In this document: positions 42,689 to 51,305 of the stretch, in pieces | Position numbering within the stretch: the first letter of the stretch is position 1 | How the letters are laid out: each line of letters opens with the position of its first letter | Origin: JAAYDY01 sp964500225 | GTDB taxonomy: Bacteria > Planctomycetota > Phycisphaerae > FEN-1346 > JAACEH01 | Assembly: GCA_964500225.1 (NCBI GenBank) | Contig: CAZCOA010000005.1 | Span: forward strand, 41,879-105,878 | Direction of reading: 5' to 3' | DNA: 64,000 nucleotides | Position numbers and translations under genes: made by a program | Notes under the pieces: model-generated | Seen by the model: the letters and a program-made list of their open reading frames with translations, nothing else | Databases searched by the model: none | What the model was told of the DNA's origin: nothing

Positions 42689-44575
42689 TCAGTCCTGCGG
42701 CTGAGTGACTTGGTGGGGCTGTGGACTCACCGCCGCCTCACCCGGCCGCACCGGCACCGGCGGCAACCCATCCAGCATCCCGCTCTGGTTCAGCCTTCGC
42801 CACAACACGCTCTCGCTCTGGAGCCGCGGACGGGACGCGCCCTGCTCGGTCTCCAGCTTGTCGATCATCTCCCGCACCTGCCGGTTGTTCGGCGCCACGT
42901 GCCGAGCCAGCTTCAGGTTCCACAACGCCAAGCCGCGGTCCTGCGCCGAGTTCGTTTCCAGGTACTTGTTGTAGAACTTCTCGGCCTCCGACACGTGCAG
43001 TTGCGTCAGCTTCTCGCGCGTGTACAGCGGGAACCGCGACCGAAGCCCGATCATCGAGTCTTCAACGAAATCGAGCAGTTCGCGTCCCTCGGTCTCCGCC
43101 TCTCCGTGATCCACGATGTGCGGCGTCAGGAGCACGATGATCTCACGCCGCGTGGTCGCCTGATGATCCTGGCGGAACAATGCCCCCAAGATCGGAATAT
43201 TTCCCAGCCCCGGCACCTGCGACTTGTCGATCTGCGTACTTTCGTCGAACAGGCCGCCGATAACGATCGTGTGTCCATCGCGGACCATCACGTTGCAGGT
43301 CACTTCCGTGGTGGTCTCGCTCGGCAGTCCCAGGCCGTCGATCGAACCGTTGGACACCTCCGGATGGATTTCCATCCGAACGAACCCGTCGTTGCTGACG
43401 AACGGGCGGAACTGCAACTGCGTACCCGTGTCAAGGAACTCCACCGTTTCCACAGCCGTCGTCTGCGTCACCGTCGTCGTCCGGTAGCCCAAACGGCGAC
43501 CGACGATGACCTCGGCCCGCTGCTTGTTCAGCGCCAACACCTTCGGGTTCGACAGGATGTTCACGTCGCTGACCGTTTCCAGGGCCTGAACGAATACGCT
43601 CACCTCGCTCGTCATGACGCCCACCTGGAGGCCCGTGCCGGGCATGGCAAAACCAGTCGTGCCCGTGCGGCCGTACGGAATGTCCACTACTCCCGCAGCC
43701 AGCCCCCCGTTCACCACGGAGCTGTTCGGGTTCATCACGTCGTAGCCCGCGGCCGGCGTCAACCCTCTGAAATCGATGCCCGCCAGCACGTTGAAATCAA
43801 CGCCGAGGCTGCAATCGTCCTGAAGGGTCACCTCCAGGATCGTTGCCTCCACGAGTACCTGCTTCGGCCTCACGTCCAGCGCCCCCAGGATGCGTTCTAC
43901 TTGGTTCAGGTTGTCCACGTAGTCGGTCACGACGAGCACGTCTTGTGTGCTGAGGCTGTCACCGCCGACGGTCGTGCCGCCCGACGGGATGCCCTCGGCC
44001 GCACGCGACGTCCCCGCCACCTTTGCCTTCTCCGACAGCGCCGGCTGGATGATCTGACGCGCGTCGTCCACGTTGATATAGTTCAGGCGAAACACACGCG
44101 TGTCGGTCTTGGCCTCTTTGACCTTCAGTTCCTCGAGCTGCTGCTTCGTGTAGATGTAGATGAACTTCCCGTCGCGCCGGAACGCATACCCGTTGACGTC
44201 GAGCACGGCGTGCAACGCCTCGTCCAGCGTCACCCCGTACAGTTCGGCCGTCACCTTGCCCTGGACGTCCTTGCCGGCCATCAGGTTCAACTGCCGCTGC
44301 TCGGCCCACAGCTTCAGCACCGACGACAGCTCAACATCCTGAAACTTCACGGTAATCAGGTCGCCATCGGCATCGGCGGCCGCCGCTTTGGCCCCAACTT
44401 CGGGCGCCGCAGCCGCCTTGGCCTCTTCCGCCGGTTGTGCAGCCTCGGCCCCCGGGGCCGCCGGCTGCGCGGCTTCCTGGCCATAGGCCCACACCGTCCC
44501 CACGCCGGCCAGCACAACCGCCGCCGCAACGCTCCACACGGGTCTACGCCCCTCAGTTTTCCCAGTCGCCCTCAT
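42689..44575 (-). CDS. Secretin (PilQ/GspD family)
   Basis: The 628-residue protein has a signal peptide, an Ala/Pro/Glu-rich stretch, and an STN-type domain (residues about 73-140). Secretin N-domains follow (VFRLNYINVDDARQII, VVTDYVDNLNQVERILGALD), then the secretin core ending in VPGLGNIPILGALFRQ and REIIVLLTPHIV. It forms the outer-membrane pore for the pilus or pseudopilus. The last 120 residues after the core are an extra helical tail. It follows the PilP-like gene by 47 bases. Confidence 0.94.
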   Translation of the reverse strand: MRATGKTEGRRPVWSVAAAVVLAGVGTVWAYGQEAAQPAAPGAEAAQPAEEAKAAAAPEVGAKAAAADADGDLITVKFQDVELSSVLKLWAEQRQLNLMAGKDVQGKVTAELYGVTLDEALHAVLDVNGYAFRRDGKFIYIYTKQQLEELKVKEAKTDTRVFRLNYINVDDARQIIQPALSEKAKVAGTSRAAEGIPSGGTTVGGDSLSTQDVLVVTDYVDNLNQVERILGALDVRPKQVLVEATILEVTLQDDCSLGVDFNVLAGIDFRGLTPAAGYDVMNPNSSVVNGGLAAGVVDIPYGRTGTTGFAMPGTGLQVGVMTSEVSVFVQALETVSDVNILSNPKVLALNKQRAEVIVGRRLGYRTTTVTQTTAVETVEFLDTGTQLQFRPFVSNDGFVRMEIHPEVSNGSIDGLGLPSETTTEVTCNVMVRDGHTIVIGGLFDESTQIDKSQVPGLGNIPILGALFRQDHQATTRREIIVLLTPHIVDHGEAETEGRELLDFVEDSMIGLRSRFPLYTREKLTQLHVSEAEKFYNKYLETNSAQDRGLALWNLKLARHVAPNNRQVREMIDKLETEQGASRPRLQSESVLWRRLNQSGMLDGLPPVPVRPGEAAVSPQPHQVTQPQD

Positions 44576-44622
44576 GGCTTTTCTCCACTACTGCCACATG
44601 CGGCAGCAACGTGCGTTTGCCC

Positions 44623-45510
44623 CTACCGACGCTGCTGGTCCCGCAGAACACCCCTGTTCTCGACCATCCCCAGTTCAAAGTCGGCGTCGCCCACGGTGAG
44701 AATCACGGACTGTGCTTTGATCTCCTTGATCCTGACCGATGTCGTCACGGGCGTTTTCCCGCCCGCCCCGTCGCCGGCCATATTCACCAGACACTGGCCC
44801 ACCCCGTAACCTCGCCCGTCGATCATGGCCATCGGGCTCCGCCCGCCCATCAGCGTTCCTTCCAACAGCGGCACGCGAAGCTCGTAGCGCCGCCCGGCAA
44901 ACTCGACCGTTGCCGTCCCGCGCCCGATCTCGCTCACGGTCATCATCCCCACCTTGTCGCCGACCCGGCACCGCACGCCATCGATCACCGCCTGCGGTCC
45001 GTTCTCGCCGGCCGTCGTGCTGATCAGCACCATCGTCCGCACCAACTCGTCCGCCCGCCTCAACTCTTCCTCGCTTGGGCCACGAACCGCTTTGGCCTCC
45101 TCCTGCTGTGACACCGCCCCCACCGCTATGTCGCTCGCTGCAGGCCGATTCGTCGGGAACAACTCCTCGTCCGGCAGAAACGGGTTGCGAATCGCCACCG
45201 CCTCGTCCTTGCCGACCGACCATACCGCCTGGGCCGTGACGGACTTCTGCCCCACGCTCGCAGACGCCGGCCCAGCCGCCGGCTGCCCCTGCGGCAACCC
45301 GGCCGCCGCCAGAATCGGCTGCCCCGGCACGGCCATAGCCGCCTGCGGCGCGGTGTCGTGGCGAAGCACGCCCATCCCCAGGATCGTGATGCCCCACACG
45401 GCCAGCGACACCAGGGCCAGGGCCGCCACGAAGATCCGCCTCATCACCACCGACGAGCGGCCGATGAGCATCATCCTCCACTGCGACATGGGCTTGCCGA
45501 TCGCGCTCAT
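44623..45510 (-). CDS. PilP/GspC-like inner-membrane protein of the pilus operon
   Basis: The 295-residue protein has one N-terminal membrane helix (about residues 25-45) and a Pro/Ala-rich linker. The C-terminal part has beta-rich units (AVIDGVRCRVGDKVGMMTV and SVILTVGDADFELGM) that look like the HR/PilP-type fold linking the inner-membrane complex to the secretin. Its ATG overlaps the pilO stop as ATGA. The fold assignment rests on pattern and position, so I give no gene symbol. Confidence 0.7.
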   Translation of the reverse strand: MSAIGKPMSQWRMMLIGRSSVVMRRIFVAALALVSLAVWGITILGMGVLRHDTAPQAAMAVPGQPILAAAGLPQGQPAAGPASASVGQKSVTAQAVWSVGKDEAVAIRNPFLPDEELFPTNRPAASDIAVGAVSQQEEAKAVRGPSEEELRRADELVRTMVLISTTAGENGPQAVIDGVRCRVGDKVGMMTVSEIGRGTATVEFAGRRYELRVPLLEGTLMGGRSPMAMIDGRGYGVGQCLVNMAGDGAGGKTPVTTSVRIKEIKAQSVILTVGDADFELGMVENRGVLRDQQRR

Positions 45511-46112
45511 CCATGTCCTCCGCCATTGGTGGCCAACTGGGTTGCACCGCCGTGGCCGGCCTCGCGACCGCCGCAGAACACGACCACGCTCATCTTCACG
45601 CGAACCATGCCGTTGTCGCTCGGCGTCGCGGCAATCTCAAGGTTCTCCACGCGAGTAATCCGGTCCATCCGTTCAATCCGCTTCAGCACTTCGTAGACGG
45701 CCTCGTACGGTGCCTCAAACGCAATCGACATCGGCTGTTCTACGTAGTTCGGCCTCACCCGCGGCGCCTGCGGCAGCACATTCCGCTGGCCGATACCGGC
45801 CTCCTTCATCACCGACGCCACCGACTCCAGAAACTCCGGAATCCGCGGCTCCGACGGAATGCGCGCCACGTCGCGCTCGTATCCGGGCTCCATGGTCCGC
45901 ACTTCATCCAGCAGCACGGGAAGATCCTTCGTCCGTGCCAGCTTCATGCTCAACTCCGCTTGGCACTCCGCCAGCGTCGTCTCCGCCAACTTCATCTTCC
46001 GGGCGTTCGGCACCCAGAACACAACCACGAAGCCGACGACCATCGCCAGTGCCGCGCCGACGGTCACCCACGGGCCGCGCCCGCCATGATGTCCCTTCAG
46101 GTTCACGCTCAT
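45507..46112 (-). CDS. PilO-like pilus assembly protein
   Basis: The 201-residue protein has a membrane helix at about residues 18-36. A coiled coil follows (KMKLAETTLAECQAELSMKL) and then a ferredoxin-like domain. PilO pairs with PilN in the inner-membrane alignment complex. The ATG overlaps the pilN stop as ATGA, and its own stop overlaps the next gene the same way, so translation is coupled through the row. Confidence 0.82.
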   Translation of the reverse strand: MSVNLKGHHGGRGPWVTVGAALAMVVGFVVVFWVPNARKMKLAETTLAECQAELSMKLARTKDLPVLLDEVRTMEPGYERDVARIPSEPRIPEFLESVASVMKEAGIGQRNVLPQAPRVRPNYVEQPMSIAFEAPYEAVYEVLKRIERMDRITRVENLEIAATPSDNGMVRVKMSVVVFCGGREAGHGGATQLATNGGGHG

Positions 46113-46771
46113 CGCCGCACCCCGGCCCACTGCATCATGTCCAGGTTGACTCCCTCGGGGGCCACATAGAACGTCGTTGCAAACACGCGAACGTCCCTGC
46201 CCCTGAAGGCCGCGTCCTTCGAAAATGCCAATTGGCACTGCTGCACCGTCGGCGTGTCGTTCAATTCCTGAAGAAACCGTGCCAACGCCAGATCGTCCGC
46301 CGCGAAGCCTTCCAGCCGAACCCGGTCAAAGGTCTCGGTCTTCATCGCCGGCTTCACGCCCAGAACCGCCGGCGCGCCGCTCGTGGCACCCACCGGCACC
46401 TCGCGCGACTGCGTTTCCACCTCCAACCGCGTCAGCAGAAGCTCTCGCGGCAGAATCCGGATAATCAACCCGATCAGCTCATGCCGAGGACCGCTGCCTT
46501 CGATGCCCGCCACCAGCTTCCGCTGTGCCGCGAACTTTTCCTTCTGTTCCGCCAGCCGCTCCATCCGTTCCAACTCCGCGTCCACGACGGACAGTTCCGT
46601 CTGAAGCTCCAGGAACTGTCCGCGGACACTCTCCAGCCGCTCCTGGCGGTGCACCGCCAGACAGACCATCGCCAGCGCCAGGACCGCAAGCAGCCACAGA
46701 CGCACGAACCGCAGCCGTGTGTCCACTCGCGCTCGAACGTGATGCTCAGGAAGAAACTCGATTTCCTTCAT
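46109..46771 (-). CDS. PilN-like pilus assembly protein
   Basis: The 220-residue protein opens with a short cytosolic N-terminus (MKEIEFLPEHH) that in relatives binds PilM. A membrane helix follows at about residues 22-40, then a coiled coil and a periplasmic ferredoxin-like domain. It begins six bases after pilM and overlaps pilO by four. The PilM-N-O order is the typical one for type IV pilus alignment subcomplexes. Confidence 0.85.
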   Translation of the reverse strand: MKEIEFLPEHHVRARVDTRLRFVRLWLLAVLALAMVCLAVHRQERLESVRGQFLELQTELSVVDAELERMERLAEQKEKFAAQRKLVAGIEGSGPRHELIGLIIRILPRELLLTRLEVETQSREVPVGATSGAPAVLGVKPAMKTETFDRVRLEGFAADDLALARFLQELNDTPTVQQCQLAFSKDAAFRGRDVRVFATTFYVAPEGVNLDMMQWAGVRR

Positions 46772-46777
46772 CGCCGT

Positions 46778-47875
46778 CTATCCTGCCAGCTTCTGCCCCA
46801 GGCCATAGCCCTGGATGAATGCCCCCTTCAGGCTCAGCCCGAAGGCAACCGTCCATTCACTCAACATGCCGCGACGATCGACGTGCGGCCCCAGGTTCTC
46901 CGTACTGATCCCGCGAAACGGCTGCCCTACCACCACCGGCAGCCCAATCCGCCGCCCCAGCGTCTCCGGAATGTCCCCTTCGTGCGTCTCGCCGCCGATG
47001 AACGTCACACGCTGCGGCCGCTCGCCGCGGAACGTCACCCCGTGGTACCGCAGGCACTTGTTGATCTCGTCCGCCAATTCCTCGATCTCCGGCCGAATGG
47101 CGTCCAACAACGCCTGACGCACCTGCGCGTCCGGCCCGCCCGGCCCGCCCATGATCGCCCGCCGACGCAACTGCGACGCCTCCGACAGGCTTATGCTCAA
47201 ACGCGACGCCACCGCCTCGTTGAAACTCACCGCGCCCTTGGCGATGTTCTTGATGAAAAGAATGTCCCGGCCGCGCGTAATCACCACCTTCGTGATGCCG
47301 CCCATGTCCACGAAGACGTTGACTTCGCTCTCGTCCTCCTTGCGACGCAGGTATCGCTCGAATGTCCTGAACAACGCACAGTGCTGCACGTCCAGCGACG
47401 CCGGCACAAGCCCCATGCGGTGCAACCGCCGCACGTGCGCCTCGATCGCCTCGTTCGGCGACGCAAACAGGATCACTTCCAGACGCGCGTCCTCGCCGTG
47501 GCGCACTTCCCCCGCCACCATGTAGTTCAGCGTCGCTTGGTCGATGTCGAAGGGAAACTTGTTCCGAGCCTCGGCCCGCACCGCCTCGTCCAATTCCGAC
47601 TGGCTCACGCACGGAACCCGGATGCTCCGAATGCTCACCTCCGCGTCCAACAGCGCCGAAATGCAGTCCGTGCCGCGGAACTTGTGCTCCCTCAGCTCCC
47701 GCTGCACTCGGGCTGCCACCGCGTCCAGCCGGCTCTCTGTGCTCATGTCGCTGCCGTCGGGCAACTCCGCCTTCGCGCACGCCACGACCGAGAACCCTCG
47801 CCGGTCCACCGCGAGTTGCACCAGCTTCACGCTGCACGTCCCAATGTCGATGCCTATGGGCAGAATCTTCCTCAC
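46778..47875 (-). CDS. pilM: PilM-like actin-fold pilus assembly ATPase
   Basis: The 365-residue cytosolic protein has the actin/FtsA-like phosphate motifs GIDIGTCSVKLVQL and FVDMGGITKVVITRG. The nucleotide-binding TFIGGETHEGDIPETLG lies near the C-terminus. It binds the N-terminus of PilN and recruits the ATPases. The ATG at 47875 lies a short distance after the pseudopilin gene. PilM is more diagnostic of type IV pili than of type II secretion, which favours a pilus function for this locus. Confidence 0.9.
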   Translation of the reverse strand: MRKILPIGIDIGTCSVKLVQLAVDRRGFSVVACAKAELPDGSDMSTESRLDAVAARVQRELREHKFRGTDCISALLDAEVSIRSIRVPCVSQSELDEAVRAEARNKFPFDIDQATLNYMVAGEVRHGEDARLEVILFASPNEAIEAHVRRLHRMGLVPASLDVQHCALFRTFERYLRRKEDESEVNVFVDMGGITKVVITRGRDILFIKNIAKGAVSFNEAVASRLSISLSEASQLRRRAIMGGPGGPDAQVRQALLDAIRPEIEELADEINKCLRYHGVTFRGERPQRVTFIGGETHEGDIPETLGRRIGLPVVVGQPFRGISTENLGPHVDRRGMLSEWTVAFGLSLKGAFIQGYGLGQKLAG

Positions 47876-47886
47876 CGCGGCCTCTC

Positions 47887-48390
47887 CTACTGCACCGACA
47901 CGGCGCCGGTAATCGGCTGAACCGTGACCGTCAACTGGGCATCCCCTGCCGACAGCACCACCGAACCGCCCACCATCGGGCTGCCAAACGTGTCATACAC
48001 CACGAACGGCATCCCACCGAAACTCACCGAGTCCACATGCACGTTGGGCAACTGAAGCTCCCCGCGGATCGACACCTCGTAGCCCTGACCCGGCTTGCCC
48101 GGATGACTGATCGGCGTCAGTCCCGCGTAGTCGCCCAGGTTCTGCCCCGTGTAGATCACCACCTTGTAGCTCTGCCGGTCGGGACTGAAAACCACCGCCA
48201 CCGACGACTGCCGGGCCAACGCCACGCTCTGGGCCAGCTCCAGGTCGGCCGTCAGCATCCGTGCCGCCGCCGCACACTGCGAATCGTGGCTGCTCGTGGC
48301 CATCGGCACGACGACGGCCGCCATGATCCCTAGGATCATGACCACCATCATCAGCTCGATGATCGTGAAAGCCTTTCGCATCCGTGCCAC
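47887..48390 (-). CDS. GspH/FimT-type prepilin (minor pseudopilin)
   Basis: The 167-residue protein has a class III prepilin leader with the processing site KAFTIIELMMVVMILGIM, then a beta-rich GspH-like domain with a VVFSPDRQSYKVVIY strand pair. A peptidase would cut before F. The start is a GTG at 48390, with an in-frame ATG at 48381 as alternative. Such minor pilins initiate or cap the fibre. No PilD peptidase gene is present in the window. Confidence 0.85.
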   Translation of the reverse strand: MARMRKAFTIIELMMVVMILGIMAAVVVPMATSSHDSQCAAAARMLTADLELAQSVALARQSSVAVVFSPDRQSYKVVIYTGQNLGDYAGLTPISHPGKPGQGYEVSIRGELQLPNVHVDSVSFGGMPFVVYDTFGSPMVGGSVVLSAGDAQLTVTVQPITGAVSVQ

Positions 48391-48423
48391 TGTCCTTCTC
48401 CCGACATCCCCGGCAAACTCTGC

Positions 48424-48750
48424 TTACCGTTCCGCCCCGGGCTGCGCCGCCGGAGCCTCTCTCACTGTCACGACCACCTTCCCGCTCGTCAGCAGCCCCT
48501 GCAAGCTCTCCAGCTTGGCGCTGACCTCCCGAAGCTGCCTCACCACCTCGTCCAGGCGGGCGTTGGTTTCCTGAAACTGCCGACCCGTGTCCGGCAACAC
48601 CTCCGGTGCGGCGGTAACGGCCCGCGGCGTCGGTTGCGACGCCCAACTCAGCGTCCCAACCACCAGGGCCGCCACACAGGCCACCCCGAGCACCTTCAAC
48701 GCCACCCGGTGGCGCAACCAAATCTTTCCCGCAATTCCCATATCGCCCAT
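48424..48750 (-). CDS. Small membrane protein with coiled coil, first gene of the pilus operon
   Basis: The 108-residue protein has one membrane helix (about residues 18-36) and a helical coiled-coil tail (about 58-90). There is no similarity I recognise. GGAG lies seven bases before the ATG, and a sigma-54-like promoter sits about 40 bases upstream. Position at the head of the operon suggests a part in the assembly complex, but its role is unknown. Confidence 0.6.
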   Translation of the reverse strand: MGDMGIAGKIWLRHRVALKVLGVACVAALVVGTLSWASQPTPRAVTAAPEVLPDTGRQFQETNARLDEVVRQLREVSAKLESLQGLLTSGKVVVTVREAPAAQPGAER

Positions 48751-48787
48751 ATTAACACTCCAGCTGCAATAATTACGCGGTCCATTT

Positions 48788-48803
48788 TGCCACCCGCGTG
48801 CCC
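48788..48803 (-). promoter_or_regulatory. Sigma-54-like promoter of the pilus operon
   Basis: On the minus strand GGGCACG (48797-48803), then four bases, then TGGCA (48788-48792) closely match the -24/-12 consensus TGGCACG-N4-TTGCA, with the GG and GC exactly ten bases apart. The first gene starts at 48750, leaving a leader of about 26 bases. No rpoN or enhancer-binding protein gene is in the window. Confidence 0.6.
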
Positions 48804-49194
48804 CTTCAGACGGAAGAAGACATCAAAATCGTCATTTCCGTCCTAAAAACGGGCATTCCGGGTGCAACTGGCCGCGTTCGGCCACGCCAGGCGTCGCCTG
48901 GCCTCGTCATCTCGGGCTTAATCGGACTTCCTGTGGCGGGTCGGCTCGTGTCTTCAGGTCTGCTCAACAACCGGATCGTCTATACCGTGGCACGGGCTCT
49001 CCCTCAGTCCGTCAAGCCACCCCTCTATCCGAGCGCTGTGCGACAATGGTACTGCTTTGCGTCCTTACAGCCTGCCGGCTTCCGTTGCCTGCTGCCCTTG
49101 CGAAAGTGCCCTTCGAAGGGCTTTCCGACGGGGGCCGGCGTCCGGATTCTCCCTGGACACAACCCCCGTCGGCATCGCCTCTCGTCGAAAGGAC

Positions 49195-49214
49195 GGGGAG
49201 GCCGAAGCCTCCCC
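49195..49214 (-). terminator. Terminator hairpin after the pilin gene
   Basis: An 8-bp stem GGGGAGGC/GCCTCCCC with a CGAA loop lies 20 bases after the pilin stop, followed on the minus strand by GTCCTTTC. The T run is weak. It would keep pilin transcription apart from the operon behind it. Confidence 0.6.
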
Positions 49215-49234
49215 GATCCCGACATTCTTCAGTC

Positions 49235-49708
49235 TTACAGCGTGTTAACCGCCGTGCCGTCGGGCGTCACTACCGAGTCTGGCACCATGCATCGCACTTC
49301 GCCCGTCGAACTGTTGTACCACCAACCCTGGTCAAGCGTCGTGGGAGCAGTCCACGTGTTGCTGATGGTCACAGTGTTCACACCTGTAAACGGGTTCGGC
49401 GGAATGCGAAGCAGATACGGGCCGAAACGGAACGTCGTGGTGTACGTGGCGTTGGTGTTGCCGTTGACGTCCGTGTACATATCGAGCTGCCCGTTGGGGC
49501 CCCACGACGTCGGATACTGTTCGTTGTGCTGGGCCTTGTAGAGCTGGATCTGGCTGCGAAGCAGCTTCAAGTCGGTCATCACGCTGGACACACGCGTGTC
49601 GTTCGACGCTTCGCTGAACTGCGGAATCACGACTGCCGCCAGGATGCCCAGTATAATGACGACAATCAGAATCTCGATCAGGGTGAAAGCTTCTTTCCTA
49701 CGACTCAT
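49235..49708 (-). CDS. Type IV pilin / GspG-type major pseudopilin
   Basis: The 157-residue protein has a short leader (MSRRKEA), the processing site before FTLIEILIVVIILGILAAVV, the conserved glutamate at mature position 5, and a globular domain with aromatic residues and two cysteine-free beta loops. The ATG at 49708 follows GGGAGG. The build is nearer to GspG/major pseudopilins than to classical PilA. It has its own sigma-54-like element and terminator, so it can be made in larger amount than the rest of the locus. Confidence 0.92.
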   Translation of the reverse strand: MSRRKEAFTLIEILIVVIILGILAAVVIPQFSEASNDTRVSSVMTDLKLLRSQIQLYKAQHNEQYPTSWGPNGQLDMYTDVNGNTNATYTTTFRFGPYLLRIPPNPFTGVNTVTISNTWTAPTTLDQGWWYNSSTGEVRCMVPDSVVTPDGTAVNTL

Positions 49709-49734
49709 ACCTACAACCTCCCGCTCCGTATCGG

Positions 49735-49750
49735 AGCAAATTGAAATCCT
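49735..49750 (-). promoter_or_regulatory. Sigma-54-like promoter of the pilin gene
   Basis: On the minus strand AGGATTTCAATTTGCT (49735-49750) has GG and GC ten bases apart and a perfect TTGCT -12 element, but the -24 element matches only at GG. It lies 27 bases before the ATG. Confidence 0.45.
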
Positions 49751-49959
49751 TGCGTACCGCCTGGTCCAATGCCGGGGATCCGTCCCCATCCGTTTTCCTG
49801 CCACCGTCCTATCACCTTTTCAGGCCACCCCAGGCGAAAGACCCTCACAAGTTCGTCCTGCCGCCCTGGGGTGCCCTGCTGCAACGGAAAGCCCGCTGGT
49901 CCCTTCACGGAAACCAACAAATCACATGCTCTATCGGACCTCCGTCGCAACAGCTTGAA

Positions 49960-50006
49960 CAAAATGCTTCCCCTTGTTCCGCATTTTGCTCATCTTCACA
50001 TTTTGC
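49960..50006. repeat. Three CATTTTGC/GCAAAATG repeats upstream of the pilin promoter
   Basis: The eight-base word occurs at 49960-49967 (as CAAAATGC), 49981-49989 (GCATTTTGC) and 49999-50006 (CATTTTGC). The first two form a perfect inverted repeat, and the last two repeat at 17 bases. They lie 250-300 bases upstream of the pilin start, where enhancer-binding proteins for sigma-54 promoters usually bind. Confidence 0.55.
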
Positions 50007-50317
50007 CGCCGTTTGGGCCCCCAAAAACGCACTTCGATTTTGTTCCTTGGGAGTCCCCCCGAGCGACAACGAACATCATATGTCTGGCATCCCCGAATGC
50101 AAGCCGATGGGCATATGCAGGGCGTTTGCGCGAGAACCGCACACATCCTATCTTCTTGTCACACAAATTGTTACAATCGTCTCAGTGAGACCAAAGAATT
50201 GCCGACAGGCCCACCATCGACTTCTTGCGCTAGGACGTAATTTGGAGGATTTTTCTCCGTCACAGGGCGTCGAATGCCCCTTGGGCATTGTTCGCACTGG
50301 CTTGGGACCATGTTAAT

Positions 50318-51292
50318 TTAGAGAAGACGGACGCGACTCGCGTCGAAGGATCGCAGGTGTCCATTCTGGAGTCGAAGGACCAGGGCGTAATGCGGGGAGA
50401 TGGCTTCCACGGTGCCGGAGAAGGTCTGGCCGGCTTCGCTGAGCGTGACAGAGCGGCCCACCATATCGCTGCGGGCGTCGTAGGCGGACCTCAGCCCCTG
50501 TCGCTCAGGTCCTTGCAACGACTCCAGGGCGTCCCCAAGGGCCGCGAGTACGTCGGCCAGGACGATACAGCGGTCCACCTCGCCCCCCGCCTCCAGCCGC
50601 AGGGAGGTGGCCCGCGAGGAGATTTCAGCCGGGAAGTCCCGCTCTTCTTGGTTCACATTGAGCCCGATGCCAATGACGAAGGGGCGGCGGGCGTCGGCGT
50701 CTCCCGCTGCCGCAGATTCCACGAGAATGCCGGCCACCTTGCGACGCTGGAACTCGATATCATTCGGCCATTTGATATTCGGCGACCGGCCGACCAAGGG
50801 TTCGACAGCCCGGCAGACGGCCACGCTGGTGGCCAGAATCAGGTCTCCGGCGACATCCGGCCGGGCCTCCGTCCAGTGAACCACCGAGATAAGCAATCCT
50901 TTGCCGGCGGCGTCGAACCAGCGGCTGCCGCGGCGACCCCGGCCGGCGGTTTGCCGTTCGGCCACAATCACGAGCCCGTCGGACGACGGCGACACGGCGG
51001 CGCGCAGGGCAAGGTCATTCGTGGAGGCCGTCTGCTCGTACACGCGGACCGTGCGGCCCAGGCGACCGCCAGCCATGGCGAACATGATCTCGTCACGGTC
51101 GATAAGGGGCGGAACACCATCCAGACGGACACCATAAAGAGGATGATGGTCCAGAACGAAGCCGTGCCGCTCGATCTCGGCCAGTTCGCCGCGAAGCTGG
51201 GCAAGGCTTAGGCCCATCTCGGCGGCCAGGGCGTTCAGGGCCCAGTACCGCCGGCGATCGCGTCGCAGGAGCCATGTCAGGCGGTAGTTCAC
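50318..51292 (-). CDS. birA: Biotin--[acetyl-CoA-carboxylase] ligase with N-terminal HTH
   Basis: The enzyme attaches biotin to the carboxylase carrier protein. The 324 residues have an N-terminal winged-helix (about 10-65), the catalytic core with GRGRRGSRW and KWPNDIEF, and the C-terminal SH3-like domain (GRSVTLSEAGQTFSG). The HTH suggests it may also repress biotin genes, as in E. coli BirA. The GTG at 51292 follows GGAGG and lies 13 bases after nadC. Confidence 0.95.
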   Translation of the reverse strand: MNYRLTWLLRRDRRRYWALNALAAEMGLSLAQLRGELAEIERHGFVLDHHPLYGVRLDGVPPLIDRDEIMFAMAGGRLGRTVRVYEQTASTNDLALRAAVSPSSDGLVIVAERQTAGRGRRGSRWFDAAGKGLLISVVHWTEARPDVAGDLILATSVAVCRAVEPLVGRSPNIKWPNDIEFQRRKVAGILVESAAAGDADARRPFVIGIGLNVNQEERDFPAEISSRATSLRLEAGGEVDRCIVLADVLAALGDALESLQGPERQGLRSAYDARSDMVGRSVTLSEAGQTFSGTVEAISPHYALVLRLQNGHLRSFDASRVRLL

Positions 51293-51305
51293 CGGGAGCC
51301 TCCGG

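Larger units (their letters stand above)
48751..49234. other. 484-base gap between pilin and pilus operon
   Basis: The region holds the sigma-54-like promoter near 48795 and the pilin terminator at 49195-49214. Between them are GC hairpins (such as CCAGGCG-T-CGCCTGG at about 48888-48902) and no frame with codon bias or a ribosome site. No known RNA family is recognised. Confidence 0.4.
49709..50317. other. 609-base control region upstream of the pilin gene
   Basis: No gene is visible between birA and the pilin gene. The stretch contains the pilin sigma-54-like element, the CATTTTGC repeats at 49960-50006 and a GC palindrome (TTTGGGCCC) at about 50013. The base composition is less GC-rich than the neighbouring genes. 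Its length is unusual for this dense window and fits a regulatory region. Confidence 0.5.

Noticed and set aside
42464..47920. Long plus-strand frames opposite the secretin and PilM-N-O genes
   Set aside because: The minus strand holds recognisable pilus genes with coupled starts and stops; the plus frames have no domain or ribosome site.
49709..50317. Cyclic-di-GMP (GEMM) riboswitch upstream of the pilin
   Set aside because: The conserved GEMM core words are not present.
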